64,000 nt of DNA from Ancylomarina euxina. Its GTDB lineage: Bacteria; Bacteroidota; Bacteroidia; Bacteroidales; Marinifilaceae. Each line of letters begins with the position of its first letter. The first letter of the stretch is position 1. The stretch is from contig NZ_QQWG01000018.1 in NCBI RefSeq assembly GCF_003863355.1, forward strand, positions 29,583-93,582, written 5' to 3'. Below, piece after piece: positions 55,247 through 63,876 of the stretch. The notes beneath the pieces were generated by a model. It did not search any database, was not told the DNA's origin, and was given only the letters and a program-made list of their open reading frames with translations. Position numbers and translations under genes: made by a program.

Positions 55247-55825
55247 ATGAAAACTTTAGAATTAAAAGGTTCATTAAGAACAGACTTAGGAAAAAAAGCG
55301 ACTAAAGCTTTACGTAGAGCAGAATTAGTTCCTTGTGAGCTTTATGGTGGTGAAGAAAACATTCACTTTTCTGTAAGCGAAAAAGACCTTAACAAATTGC
55401 TTTTCACTCCTGAGGTGTTTATCATTAAATTTGATATTGACGGAAAAGTATTTACTTCAGTAATGAGAGAAGTACAATTTCACCCAGTAAATGATAAAGC
55501 ACTTCACGTTGATTTCTTCCAGGTAACTGAAGATAAAGCTTTCGAAGTTGAGGTTCCTGTAAAAGTTGAAGGTTTCGCTGAAGGTGTTAAGGCTGGTGGT
55601 AAACTTGCTGTAAACTTAAGAAAACTTAAAGTGAAAGCTTTCATGAAGGATCTTCCTGAAGCTCTTCCTATTGATGTAACAAATCTTGGTCTAAGTAAGA
55701 GTATCCAAGTTGGTGCTTTATCTTTTGAGAACCTTGAATTATTGAATGCTAAGAGTGCTGTTGTTGTTCAGGTAAAACTTACCAGAGCTGCTCGTGCTGC
55801 TGCAATGGCTGCGCAAGGCAAATAA
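55247..55825 (+). CDS. rplY: 50S ribosomal protein L25/general stress protein Ctc
   Basis: A 192-residue 5S-rRNA-binding protein of the long Ctc type. The N-terminal L25 domain (about 1-90) has GSLRTDLGKKATKALRRAEL and PCELYGGEENIHFSV. The C-terminal beta domain (about 95-185) has FEVEVPVKVEGFAEGVKAGG followed by KLKVKAFMKDLPEALPIDV. It ends AARAAAMAAQGK. It sits between prs and pth, an arrangement widely seen in bacteria, with a terminator between it and pth. Confidence 0.95.
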   Translation: MKTLELKGSLRTDLGKKATKALRRAELVPCELYGGEENIHFSVSEKDLNKLLFTPEVFIIKFDIDGKVFTSVMREVQFHPVNDKALHVDFFQVTEDKAFEVEVPVKVEGFAEGVKAGGKLAVNLRKLKVKAFMKDLPEALPIDVTNLGLSKSIQVGALSFENLELLNAKSAVVVQVKLTRAARAAAMAAQGK

Positions 55826-55870
55826 GCATTTTCAAAAGCTTGCTGATACAAATATTAGCAAAAATACAAG

Positions 55871-55898
55871 CTCCCAAGCCCTTATGCTTGGGAGTTTT
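55871..55898 (+). terminator. Terminator of rplY
   Basis: CTCCCAAGC and GCTTGGGAG form a perfect stem around CCTTAT, followed by TTTT. Confidence 0.85.
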
Positions 55899-56022
55899 AT
55901 TTTTAAAACCAATTTACAAATTCATTCCTACTAAAAAAGAAATGAACTTGTAGATCATGCATAAAAGATCAAAAACTATTGATTAAATTGGCCCTTATTC
56001 TTCTACATAAATTACATGCAAC

Positions 56023-56688
56023 ATGTTTAAGTTTGTCAAAAATTTATTCACAAGAACAAAAGCCAATAATTCAGAAAAAAACGCTGATATGAAGTACTTA
56101 ATTGTTGGACTTGGGAATATAGGACCAGAATATTTTCACACCCGTCACAATGTTGGTTTCAGAATTCTTGATGCTCTTGCTGAAAAAGCTAATCTTGAAT
56201 TTAAAGATGGTAGATACGGAGCCATTGCTGAATACAAATTTAAAGGACGACAGTATATTCTTGTGAAACCAAGCACCTATATGAATTTGAGCGGTAAAGC
56301 TGTTAATTACTGGTTGCAGAAAGAGAATATTCCGATTGAAAATATGATGGTTTTAGTCGATGACTTGGCTCTTCCATTCGGCACATTACGATTACGTTCA
56401 AAAGGAAGCGATGCTGGACATAACGGACTAAAACACATTAACGAAACATTAGGACACCAAAACTATACACGTTTACGTTTTGGTATTGGTGCTGATTTCA
56501 GCAAAGGCAAACAAATTGATTACGTTTTAGGTAATTGGTCACCAGAAGAACTTGAAGAGCTTCCTGAACTTTACAAAACCTGTATCAATATGATTAAAGG
56601 CATAAGTACAATAGGAGTACAACGTACTATGACCGCATACAATACTAAAAAAGAGCCTAAAAAACCTAAGAGTGAATCAGCAGAATAA
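56023..56688 (+). CDS. pth: Peptidyl-tRNA hydrolase
   Basis: Recycles tRNA by cleaving peptidyl-tRNA (221 residues). The core begins [20 protein letters not shown] (23-42), with the catalytic His in [22 protein letters not shown] and [20 protein letters not shown] hold the catalytic-region Asp, and [13 protein letters not shown] follows. An extra 22 residues, [20 protein letters not shown] onward, precede the core; similar short extensions occur in Bacteroidota. An internal ATG at 56089 is the alternative start. It heads a run with the S4 protein and DUF4924 genes. Confidence 0.94.
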   Translation: MFKFVKNLFTRTKANNSEKNADMKYLIVGLGNIGPEYFHTRHNVGFRILDALAEKANLEFKDGRYGAIAEYKFKGRQYILVKPSTYMNLSGKAVNYWLQKENIPIENMMVLVDDLALPFGTLRLRSKGSDAGHNGLKHINETLGHQNYTRLRFGIGADFSKGKQIDYVLGNWSPEELEELPELYKTCINMIKGISTIGVQRTMTAYNTKKEPKKPKSESAE

Positions 56689-56730
56689 GTTTTTATACTC
56701 GTTTCTGATTTTACCAATAGAATTCATATT

Positions 56731-57111
56731 ATGAGCGATAAGGTTAGAGTTGATAAATGGTTATGGGCTGTCCGCATCTTCAAAACAAGAAGTATGGCAG
56801 CCGAAGCTTGTAAGAAAGGCAAAGTTACTGTTGATGGAGTTAGTATAAAACCATCACGCGAAGTCAGATTAAATGAGGTGATCAGCCTAAGAGTACCTCC
56901 TATCATCCGTTCGTATAAAGTTCTTGCAATTTCGGGCAAAAGAATGTCTGCAAAACTTGCTGTTGATTTTGTAAAAGATGTTACTAGTCAAGATCAGCTT
57001 AATTTACTCGATGCCACCAAAAATTTTGGTTTTGAAAAACGAGATAGAAGTATTGGTAGACCAACCAAACATGATAGACGAATGATTGACAAACTGAAAG
57101 ACGTCGACTAA
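56731..57111 (+). CDS. S4-domain RNA-binding protein (HslR/Hsp15-like)
   Basis: A 126-residue protein with an N-terminal S4 domain (about 5-60): VRVDKWLWAVRIFKTRSMAA then EACKKGKVTVDGVSIKPSRE. A basic C-terminal tail follows (FGFEKRDRSIGRPTKHDRRM). In E. coli Hsp15 rescues stalled large subunits carrying peptidyl-tRNA, which fits the adjacent pth gene 42 bases upstream. Functional identity is inferred from the domain and the neighbour. It is probably co-transcribed with pth and the next gene. Confidence 0.87.
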   Translation: MSDKVRVDKWLWAVRIFKTRSMAAEACKKGKVTVDGVSIKPSREVRLNEVISLRVPPIIRSYKVLAISGKRMSAKLAVDFVKDVTSQDQLNLLDATKNFGFEKRDRSIGRPTKHDRRMIDKLKDVD

Positions 57112-57153
57112 GCAGATTTTCTAAACAAATTATAAATATTTTAGATTCCAAAG

Positions 57154-57693
57154 ATGATTATAGCACAAGAAAAAAGAAAGACCAATTTAGCCGAATATAT
57201 TCTCTACATGTGGCAAATTGAAGATTTGATAAGAGCTTATAAATTCGACATTAATTTGATTTCGGAAGCTGTGCTCCAGCATTTCAATCTACCAGAAGAA
57301 AAGCAAGTTGAAGTTAAGGATTGGTATGAGAACTTAATTGAAATGATGAAGATTGAAAAGATTGAAGAAAAAGGTCATCTTCAAATCATCAAAAATAATA
57401 TTGAAGAACTCTTCGATTTTCATTTGCACTTGCTCAATAATAAAAAGGATAATGCCTATATCGCCTTATTCCAAAAATCAGCGGGTCATATTGCCGAATT
57501 TAGAACTAAGTCGCAAGCCACTGATGATAACAATGATATCGAACTTTGCTTAACTGCCCTTTATGGTATTCTCTTGCTACGTCTTCAGAAAAAAGAAATT
57601 TCAAAAGATACTCTTGCTGCCGTTAGTTCATTTAGCGAAATGATTGCTACGCTAACTGCAAAATATAAAGCTTTCGAAGAAGATAAAGATTAG
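57154..57693 (+). CDS. DUF4924 family protein
   Basis: A 179-residue, acidic, mostly helical cytoplasmic protein starting MIIAQEKRKTNLAEYILYMW. It matches the conserved Bacteroidota family DUF4924, with QIEDLIRAYKFDINLI near 22-37 and TALYGILLLRLQKKEIS near 133-149. Its function is unknown. It is 42 bases after the S4 gene. Its stop codon is followed two bases later by eleven copies of an 8-bp repeat. Confidence 0.78.
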   Translation: MIIAQEKRKTNLAEYILYMWQIEDLIRAYKFDINLISEAVLQHFNLPEEKQVEVKDWYENLIEMMKIEKIEEKGHLQIIKNNIEELFDFHLHLLNNKKDNAYIALFQKSAGHIAEFRTKSQATDDNNDIELCLTALYGILLLRLQKKEISKDTLAAVSSFSEMIATLTAKYKAFEEDKD

Positions 57694-57695
57694 TT

Positions 57696-57783
57696 GATGT
57701 GAGGATGTGAGGATGTGAGGATGTGAGGATGTGAGGATGTGAGGATGTGAGGATGTGAGGATGTGAGGATGTGAGGATGTGAG
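57696..57783. repeat. Tandem repeat, 8-bp unit x 11
   Basis: Eleven perfect copies of GATGTGAG plus a partial copy, starting two bases after the DUF4924 stop codon and ending 62 bases before the EamA-type transporter ATG. It has strong purine bias. Perfect copies suggest recent expansion and copy-number variability. Confidence 0.95.
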
Positions 57784-57845
57784 GATGAAAATTAAAAAAT
57801 TCTAATTTAAGACGACAAATCTTAATTCAATTATTTACACTGATA

Positions 57846-58706
57846 ATGCAGGCAAAATACAAAAACTGGATATTATTACTAGTCGTTTCATTCATTTGGG
57901 GCAGTCCCTATATTTTAAGAGAAATTGCACTTAAGAGTTTTACACATAGTCAGGTTGCAGCATTTCAGGTTTTCCTTTCATTCATCTTATTCCTTCCTCT
58001 GATATTCAAAAATTTCAAGAAGTTAAACAAAGACAATATTGGGCCTTTATTACTTTCTGGTATTGCAGGAAATATAGGCCCTTCATTCTTCTTTGCTAAA
58101 GCTCAAACCCTAATTAATTCGTCTTTAGCTGGCATGCTCAATGCGATGCTACCTGGTATCACTTTGGTTCTTGCCATTCTTTTTTTTAAAGGCAAGTCAA
58201 ATCGGAATACACTTATTGGAATTGGTCTAGGTCTTATAGGTTCATGTATGATTGCTCTTATGGGCGATTCCTTTGGCAGCACCCAATTCATGGGTGTATT
58301 CTACGTTTTTATGGCTATACTTTCTGTTGCCATAAGTATCAATATCGTCAGCTTTGCTCTCCCAAAACTCAATGGCATTGAAATTGCTTCTTTAGCATTT
58401 TTATTCGTTGGTCCAATAGCTGGAATTTTCCTTTTAACTACCGATTTACAAAGCGTAATTCAAACTGACAATTTCACTAAAAGCGCTTCAATGCTAGCTT
58501 TACTGGCTGTCTTAACTTTTTTCGGTGTCATTTTTTACAATCAACTCATCAAACGATCATCTCATATCTTTGCTGCATCTATAGCTTACCTTATTCCTAT
58601 TGTGGCTTTATTTTGGGGTATCACTATTGGCGGTGATCAAATTACAATCAGTCAAATTCTAGCGATTTGTTTGATACTTGTGGGCGTGAATCTTACTCAT
58701 CGCTAA
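57846..58706 (+). CDS. DMT-superfamily (EamA) transporter
   Basis: A 286-residue inner-membrane protein with about ten membrane helices in two EamA repeats. The first repeat begins NWILLLVVSFIWGSPYILRE (6-25), and AKAQTLINSSLAGMLNAMLP marks helix 3-4. The second begins near 150 and ends with LAICLILVGVNLTHR. Drug/metabolite transporters of this type export amino acids or other metabolites; the substrate is unknown. Its upstream region contains the 8-bp tandem repeat, so its expression could depend on repeat number. Confidence 0.88.
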   Translation: MQAKYKNWILLLVVSFIWGSPYILREIALKSFTHSQVAAFQVFLSFILFLPLIFKNFKKLNKDNIGPLLLSGIAGNIGPSFFFAKAQTLINSSLAGMLNAMLPGITLVLAILFFKGKSNRNTLIGIGLGLIGSCMIALMGDSFGSTQFMGVFYVFMAILSVAISINIVSFALPKLNGIEIASLAFLFVGPIAGIFLLTTDLQSVIQTDNFTKSASMLALLAVLTFFGVIFYNQLIKRSSHIFAASIAYLIPIVALFWGITIGGDQITISQILAICLILVGVNLTHR

Positions 58707-59147
58707 CAAAAGATATTCAATTCCTTTTAAATACTATCCCCTAGACAGTTTTATCCTGCCCTCGGGGCATTTTACCTCCCCCACGAGGATTAATCCGTTT
58801 CCATGACTCAAAATAGCCCTCCATTGACTTCATTTTCGATCTCAATTTCTTTGTGAAGCGTATAATGAGTCCCTTTTAATATCCCTTAAGTCATATTTGT
58901 GATCCAATTGGTCATTTTAGCCTTACATACGGCAACGACTCCCCTCCCATTAGTAGTTTTAGGCTTCCCTTGGCAATCCTGACCCCTCAATTAATAGTTT
59001 ACCTAGACAATTGGTAAAATCATTCCATCAACATTCAACTCGCTGAAACCTCACAACAGGATTCAATATAATATTTGACAGAAAGGAGAAAAAACATACT
59101 TTTAACACTTAATTAGAGTCTGCTCTCTGATAAATATTAAGAAAAAC
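58707..59147. other. Cytosine-rich spacer before lnt
   Basis: This 441-base spacer is unusually rich in C on the plus strand (about 58735-58990), with CCCTCGGGG and two related pieces (CCATTAGTAGTTTT and CAATTAATAGTTT, each after a C-run). No open frame or known RNA is recognised; it may be decayed sequence. Confidence 0.35.
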
Positions 59148-60710
59148 ATGAAATACAAAACAAGTCTACTTGCACTATTATCAGGAATATTACTCGCTAT
59201 GCCTTGGACGATTTCGGTTTTCTTTTTCACAATATTTTTTGCCTATATACCACTTCTTATTCTCGAAGAGGATAGTCATAAACAGGATAATCCCTATTGG
59301 CTTTTCAACTACTCATTTTTAGCTTTCCTTATATGGAATTCATTATCGTATTGGTGGGTAAGCGAAGCTCAACTGGTAGGATCTATTCTAATCATCCTCA
59401 TCAATTCAGCCATTCAAGCTACGGTCTTTTGGGTGATTTCAATGACAAGAAAACATCTTAAAATCTCTATTCTCTTTCCCTTCCTGATCATCGGATTAGG
59501 TTTCGAGTATTTTCATACGCAATGGGATTTGGCCTGGCCCTGGCTCAATTTAGGCAATGCTTTCACCACTCAACCCAAACTTGTACAATGGTACGAATAC
59601 ACGGGTGTTAGCGGCGGTAGCCTATGGATTATCGTCACCAATATTGTGCTATTTACACTGTTCAGAAAAAGAAATATCAGAAACTTAACAGGAGCTCTGC
59701 TTCTGTTTATTATACCCATAATCAGCTCTCTGTATCTATATAGTCAGGAAGAAATACCTATTTTAAGCAAAAGCTTGTCACTTATTCAACCCAATCTTAA
59801 TCCATATACGGAGAAATTCCAGCCTGAGAATGAGAAGATACACTTCATGGAATTTCTTTCAATAACAGATTCTCTTCTACAAAAAGACGAAACAGATTTT
59901 GTATTTGGACCAGAAACAATGATTCTACAAGCTATAAATGAAGAAATACCCATAGAATCAGATTCTTATAATGGCTTAGTAAAACTAAAAAGTAACCACC
60001 CCAGAACTGAATTTCTAATTGGTGTTCACAGTTACCAAAAGCTTGGCGATAAAGTTCCAGCAGGAAGCCGTTACAATAACAAGAAGGATTATTATTACGA
60101 GGCTTTTAATTCAGCATTATTCATTGCTAAGAATAATAAACCCAAGTTTTATCACAAAACGAAACTGGTGCCTCTCTTCGAACGAATGCCCTTTGTGCAA
60201 TACTTAAGTTTTCTGGGGAAATACTCCTTGGAACTTGGCGGCTACAATGGGACTTATAGCAATAGAAATACAATTAATACGTTTACAACAAGTAACTCAA
60301 CTGAAATTATTCCCATCGTTTGTTTTGAATCCGTTTTTGGAGACTATTGTGCTCAGAGGGTAAATCAACTACCTGGTTTCTTTTGCATGATAACCAATGA
60401 TGGCTGGTGGAAAAACTCTTTGGGCTATAAATACCATTTCGATTTTTCCCGCCTACGAGCTATAGAAAACAGACGGGAAATTGTAAGGGTTGCGAACAAT
60501 GGAATTTCAGCAATTATCAATTCAAAAGGAGAAATCGTCAAGCAAACAAATTGGTGGACAAAAGACATACTGAGAGGTGATATTAAATTATTTTCCAGAA
60601 AAACGTTCTATTCCACACATGGAGATTACATGGGTAGAACAGCCGCATTTTTTGCCATCCTTTTATTAATCTTTGTTAAAATCAAACGGATAACTCGAGC
60701 TAATCACTAA
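59148..60710 (+). CDS. lnt: Apolipoprotein N-acyltransferase
   Basis: Adds the third acyl chain to the N-terminal cysteine of lipoproteins in the inner membrane. The 520-residue protein has about six N-terminal membrane helices (1-195), then a periplasmic nitrilase domain (about 208-480) and a last helix near 500. The catalytic triad appears as Glu256 (FGPETMI), Lys337 (FYHKTKLVP) and Cys392 (IVCFESVFG). NDGWWKNSLGYKYHFDFSRL follows, with the conserved arginine region. It would mature the SusD-type and other lipoproteins of this window. Confidence 0.93.
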   Translation: MKYKTSLLALLSGILLAMPWTISVFFFTIFFAYIPLLILEEDSHKQDNPYWLFNYSFLAFLIWNSLSYWWVSEAQLVGSILIILINSAIQATVFWVISMTRKHLKISILFPFLIIGLGFEYFHTQWDLAWPWLNLGNAFTTQPKLVQWYEYTGVSGGSLWIIVTNIVLFTLFRKRNIRNLTGALLLFIIPIISSLYLYSQEEIPILSKSLSLIQPNLNPYTEKFQPENEKIHFMEFLSITDSLLQKDETDFVFGPETMILQAINEEIPIESDSYNGLVKLKSNHPRTEFLIGVHSYQKLGDKVPAGSRYNNKKDYYYEAFNSALFIAKNNKPKFYHKTKLVPLFERMPFVQYLSFLGKYSLELGGYNGTYSNRNTINTFTTSNSTEIIPIVCFESVFGDYCAQRVNQLPGFFCMITNDGWWKNSLGYKYHFDFSRLRAIENRREIVRVANNGISAIINSKGEIVKQTNWWTKDILRGDIKLFSRKTFYSTHGDYMGRTAAFFAILLLIFVKIKRITRANH

Positions 60711-61159
60711 TATTCAATTAAGCCTTATTATTTTTGAAAATTAGCAGTCCAATAATTTATCTAATGAATTATCAATACCATGAAAAATAATCGAATAAAT
60801 AAAGCTTGCTTTTAATGGTCATTGGGCATGACTAATTAATGGTGAAAAAACAATATCGTATTAACATATGCAATAATCATTAATATTAACCACAATGAAC
60901 GCAACGAACACAAAGTTGATACACATTATTTCTTAGTGCTCGTAACAGTTTGTTATTTCATTATTAATTACTGTACAACGGGCGCTATGCTGATTTTTCA
61001 TCATTTGTTTTTGCGTCCTTAATGTGCTTAGTGGTTTACTCTTTTATTTATTTTTTTAATGAAAAGACAACAATTTCAAAAGATTGATTTGTGACGTTAT
61101 ATTGCTCTATGAACTTAACTGTAAATTATATCTCAATTTAAAAACAAAATAATCTAAAT
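60711..61159. other. Spacer with inverted-repeat element
   Basis: A 449-base spacer after lnt. It has a mismatched hairpin near 60812-60842 and the inverted-repeat element at 60888-61037. No gene is visible. Confidence 0.45.
60888..61037. repeat. 150-bp element with imperfect terminal inverted repeats
   Basis: The left end AACCACAATGAACGCAACGA and the right end, whose reverse complement begins AAACCACTAAGCACATTAAG and continues GACGCA, share an ACCAC...GAACGCA-like pattern. The style resembles the short ACCACAAAG/CACAAAG intergenic repeats seen in several environmental bacteria. It is non-coding. Confidence 0.5.
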
Positions 61160-62218
61160 ATGAAGTCACTCCTAAAAATCACCTTACTGGCTATAATCAG
61201 TTTAGGTATTAGCTTACATGCAAAAGCAGAAACAAAGACTAAAAAAATAACAAAAACGTACTCAGCTAGCTCTAACTTGAAAGTCGATACTCGCTATAGT
61301 CGAGTTGAGTTTAAGACATGGGATAAAAATGAGATCAAATTTGAAATTGAAATTTCAGCTGAAGGAAATAAGGCTGAGAATGCTCAAACCATGCTCAACA
61401 ATATCACTATTGACATGACTGAAGGCGATGATTTGATAATAGCAAAAACCGTATTTGGTGATTTCTTTAGTCTTAAGAAATTGAGCAACTCCATTTTTAA
61501 TAAAGGTAAAGTTAAAATTGACTATACGATTTACCTTCCTACAGTTACAAAACTTGATTTAGTTCTAAAGGATTCACGTTCATTCATTGCCAACCATTCT
61601 GCTGACATAAAGCTCGATTTAACCTATAGCGAACTTACTGCTGAAAACTTGTCTGGTAAAAATGATTTTGAATTACGCTCAAACTGCTTTCTGAAAATTG
61701 GCAAGATTAATGAAGTTGAATTAAATATTGGTGGATCTGAAATCAATATTGAAGAGGCTAATAAAATTACGGGGGATAGTCGTGATTCAAAATATAAACT
61801 TGGAAGTATAGACAATATGAATATTAAATCATCTCGTGACAATTTTGAGATTAAAGAAATTGAATCTCTTTATGGTTCTTCGAGCTTATCGAAGTTTGAC
61901 ATCAGTCATTTGGGAAGTGAAATTGATTATGATATTAACTTTGGTCATCTGTTTATTTTCAATGTTGATTATCTTTTTTCGTTTGTGAAACTCGATTCAA
62001 AATTTGGTAACCTTGGCTTGAGCTTTAGTAAAAATACCAACTTCGATTATGAAATTAATCATCGTGCAGTTAAGTTTGATAAAACAAGTGCCTTCGATTT
62101 AGAATCGAATAAAACGATGGATGGCAAAAAAGCAATATCTAAAGGAAAATTTGGTTCTAAAAATGCCTCATCAAAAGTAAATATCAGAGCAAATAACTGT
62201 AAACTTAAATTGGAATAA
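61160..62218 (+). CDS. Secreted beta-rich protein (adhesin/DUF4097-like)
   Basis: A 352-residue protein with a clear signal peptide (about 1-23, ending LHAKAET). The mature chain is built of alternating short strands with Asp, Lys, Asn and Ser, for example NLKVDTRYSRVEFKTWDKNE (38-57) and DYTIYLPTVTKLDLVLKDSR. This suggests a beta-helix or beta-solenoid as in the bacterial DUF4097/DUF2807 proteins. Its role is unknown, possibly envelope surface or anti-sigma-linked. No partner gene is next to it; a bidirectional terminator separates it from the converging FAD gene. Confidence 0.75.
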   Translation: MKSLLKITLLAIISLGISLHAKAETKTKKITKTYSASSNLKVDTRYSRVEFKTWDKNEIKFEIEISAEGNKAENAQTMLNNITIDMTEGDDLIIAKTVFGDFFSLKKLSNSIFNKGKVKIDYTIYLPTVTKLDLVLKDSRSFIANHSADIKLDLTYSELTAENLSGKNDFELRSNCFLKIGKINEVELNIGGSEINIEEANKITGDSRDSKYKLGSIDNMNIKSSRDNFEIKEIESLYGSSSLSKFDISHLGSEIDYDINFGHLFIFNVDYLFSFVKLDSKFGNLGLSFSKNTNFDYEINHRAVKFDKTSAFDLESNKTMDGKKAISKGKFGSKNASSKVNIRANNCKLKLE

Positions 62219-62239
62219 AATCCACCTTTACGATATAAA

Positions 62240-62271
62240 AAGAGCCTGTGTATTGATATACACAGGCTCTT
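62240..62271. terminator. Bidirectional terminator
   Basis: AAGAGCCTGTGTAT and ATACACAGGCTCTT form a perfect 14-bp stem around TGAT, with T-rich flanks for both converging genes. Confidence 0.85.
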
Positions 62272-62292
62272 GCTTTTTTTAAGCAGTATCTC

Positions 62293-63696
62293 CTAATTAT
62301 CGAACTTCTTCAATAATTCACGAGCAATGACAACACCATTAACCGAAGCTTGCATCAAACCACGAGTAATACCTGGGCCATCACCTCCTAAATAAAGATT
62401 CTTAACCGAAAGTGATTGAAAGTCTTTACCAACTTTAGCGACATTGCAATAGAATTTCACCTCAACACCATAAAGTAAGGTTTCATCAGAAGCTAAACCT
62501 GGTGTTACCTTATCCAAAGCCATTATCATCTCACGAATATCCTTAAGTATACGGTGTGGTAGAACTAAGCTTAAGTCACCCGGAACAGCATCCTTAAGCG
62601 TAGGGATAATATTGTTTCGATACAAACGTTCCTTTGTAGTACGACGACCACGCATAAAGTCACCAAATCGCTGAACCATAATCTGGTTCTTCGTTAGCAT
62701 ATTAGCTAAGCGTGCAATATGCTTTCCATATTCGATTGGCTCGTTAAAAGGTTCTGTAAATTTTTGAGAAACCAATAGAGCAAAGTTTGTATTATCACTC
62801 TTCAAATCTTTGAAGCTATGACCATTTACAACTGCCAAATCATTTTCGTAATATTCTGATGAGACAAATCCACCTGGATTAGAACAAAAAGTTCTCACCT
62901 TATCGTCAAATGTCTTGGTATAATGAATCAGCTTGGCTTCGTAGAAATTATCATTTATTTCTTGCATGATTTCATTTCTACACTCAACACGAACACCTAT
63001 ATCAACGGCTCCTACTTCCGTTGAAATATTCTCTTGAGCACATTTTTGCATCAACCAATCTGCACCTTCACGTCCAACTGAAACCATGACTTGATCAGCA
63101 AAATAGTCTCCACTTCCATTGCGAACACCTTTAATTACCTCATCCTCAATAATCAAATCGTTTACCGCTGAATTAAATTGCACTTCTACACCTTCACCAG
63201 TTAAATAGTCGTAAAGCTTATGGTATAAAGCCTGAGCTTTTTCTGTCCCCAAATGACGAACCGGACAATGAACTAATTTTAAATTTGCCTCAATTGCTCT
63301 TCTTCTAATATCTTTCATCTCAGGACTAAAGTCCTCCCCATGAATATCTCCATCAGCTCCAAACTCCAAATAAACCTCATCGGTATATTTAATCAGTTCC
63401 ATGGCCTTCTCTACACCTAAATATTTAGGCAACGTCCCTCCAACTTCGTGTGATAAGGAAAGTTTCCCGTCTGAAAAGGCTCCTGCTCCTGCCCAACCTG
63501 TGGTTATACTGCAAGGCTTACAATGAGTACAGGTTCCCCCATTAAAATGCTTGGGGCATTTTCGATTGGCAATTCCTCTACCCTTCTCAAGCATTAGAAT
63601 ATTCAGTTTCTTACCTGATTTAACCAGTTCGTAGGCACAGAAAATACCGGCTGGTCCAGCACCAACAATAATTACATCGTACTTTTTTGTCATCAT
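62293..63696 (-). CDS. FAD-dependent NAD(P) oxidoreductase (geranylgeranyl-reductase-like dehydrogenase)
   Basis: A 467-residue flavoprotein. The N-terminal dinucleotide fold begins YDVIIVGAGPAGIFCAYEL (6-24). A cysteine cluster follows near 47-62 (CPKHFNGGTCTHCKPC), then GWAGAGAFSDGKLSLS. The C-terminal SVKNLYLGGDGPGITRGLMQ region is a second FAD contact typical of the YhiN/FAD-dependent dehydrogenase family found in Bacteroidota and Firmicutes. The four closely spaced cysteines could bind a metal or form a redox site, which is inference. The reaction is unknown. Confidence 0.83.
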   Translation of the reverse strand: MMTKKYDVIIVGAGPAGIFCAYELVKSGKKLNILMLEKGRGIANRKCPKHFNGGTCTHCKPCSITTGWAGAGAFSDGKLSLSHEVGGTLPKYLGVEKAMELIKYTDEVYLEFGADGDIHGEDFSPEMKDIRRRAIEANLKLVHCPVRHLGTEKAQALYHKLYDYLTGEGVEVQFNSAVNDLIIEDEVIKGVRNGSGDYFADQVMVSVGREGADWLMQKCAQENISTEVGAVDIGVRVECRNEIMQEINDNFYEAKLIHYTKTFDDKVRTFCSNPGGFVSSEYYENDLAVVNGHSFKDLKSDNTNFALLVSQKFTEPFNEPIEYGKHIARLANMLTKNQIMVQRFGDFMRGRRTTKERLYRNNIIPTLKDAVPGDLSLVLPHRILKDIREMIMALDKVTPGLASDETLLYGVEVKFYCNVAKVGKDFQSLSVKNLYLGGDGPGITRGLMQASVNGVVIARELLKKFDN

Positions 63697-63876
63697 TATT
63701 AATTAAAAAAATTAAACATAGATGAGATTTGGGATGAATGCATCGCTTGACTCTTCTTTTAAGCGGTTCGCTAAAAAGCAAACCCCTAAAGATAGAAAAT
63801 AATAGGTCTCCAGATTCCAAAACATGCTTCTAAGCTCTAATTGAACCAGCTCTAAATAATGACTAATGTAGTGCAA
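63697..63876. other. Spacer between FAD gene and intron end
   Basis: AT-rich, no gene recognised. The 3' exon of the group II intron begins here on the minus strand (TTGCACTACATTAG). Confidence 0.4.

Noticed and set aside
57696..57783. CRISPR array
   Set aside because: The units are 8 bp and directly contiguous with no spacers, so it is a simple tandem repeat.
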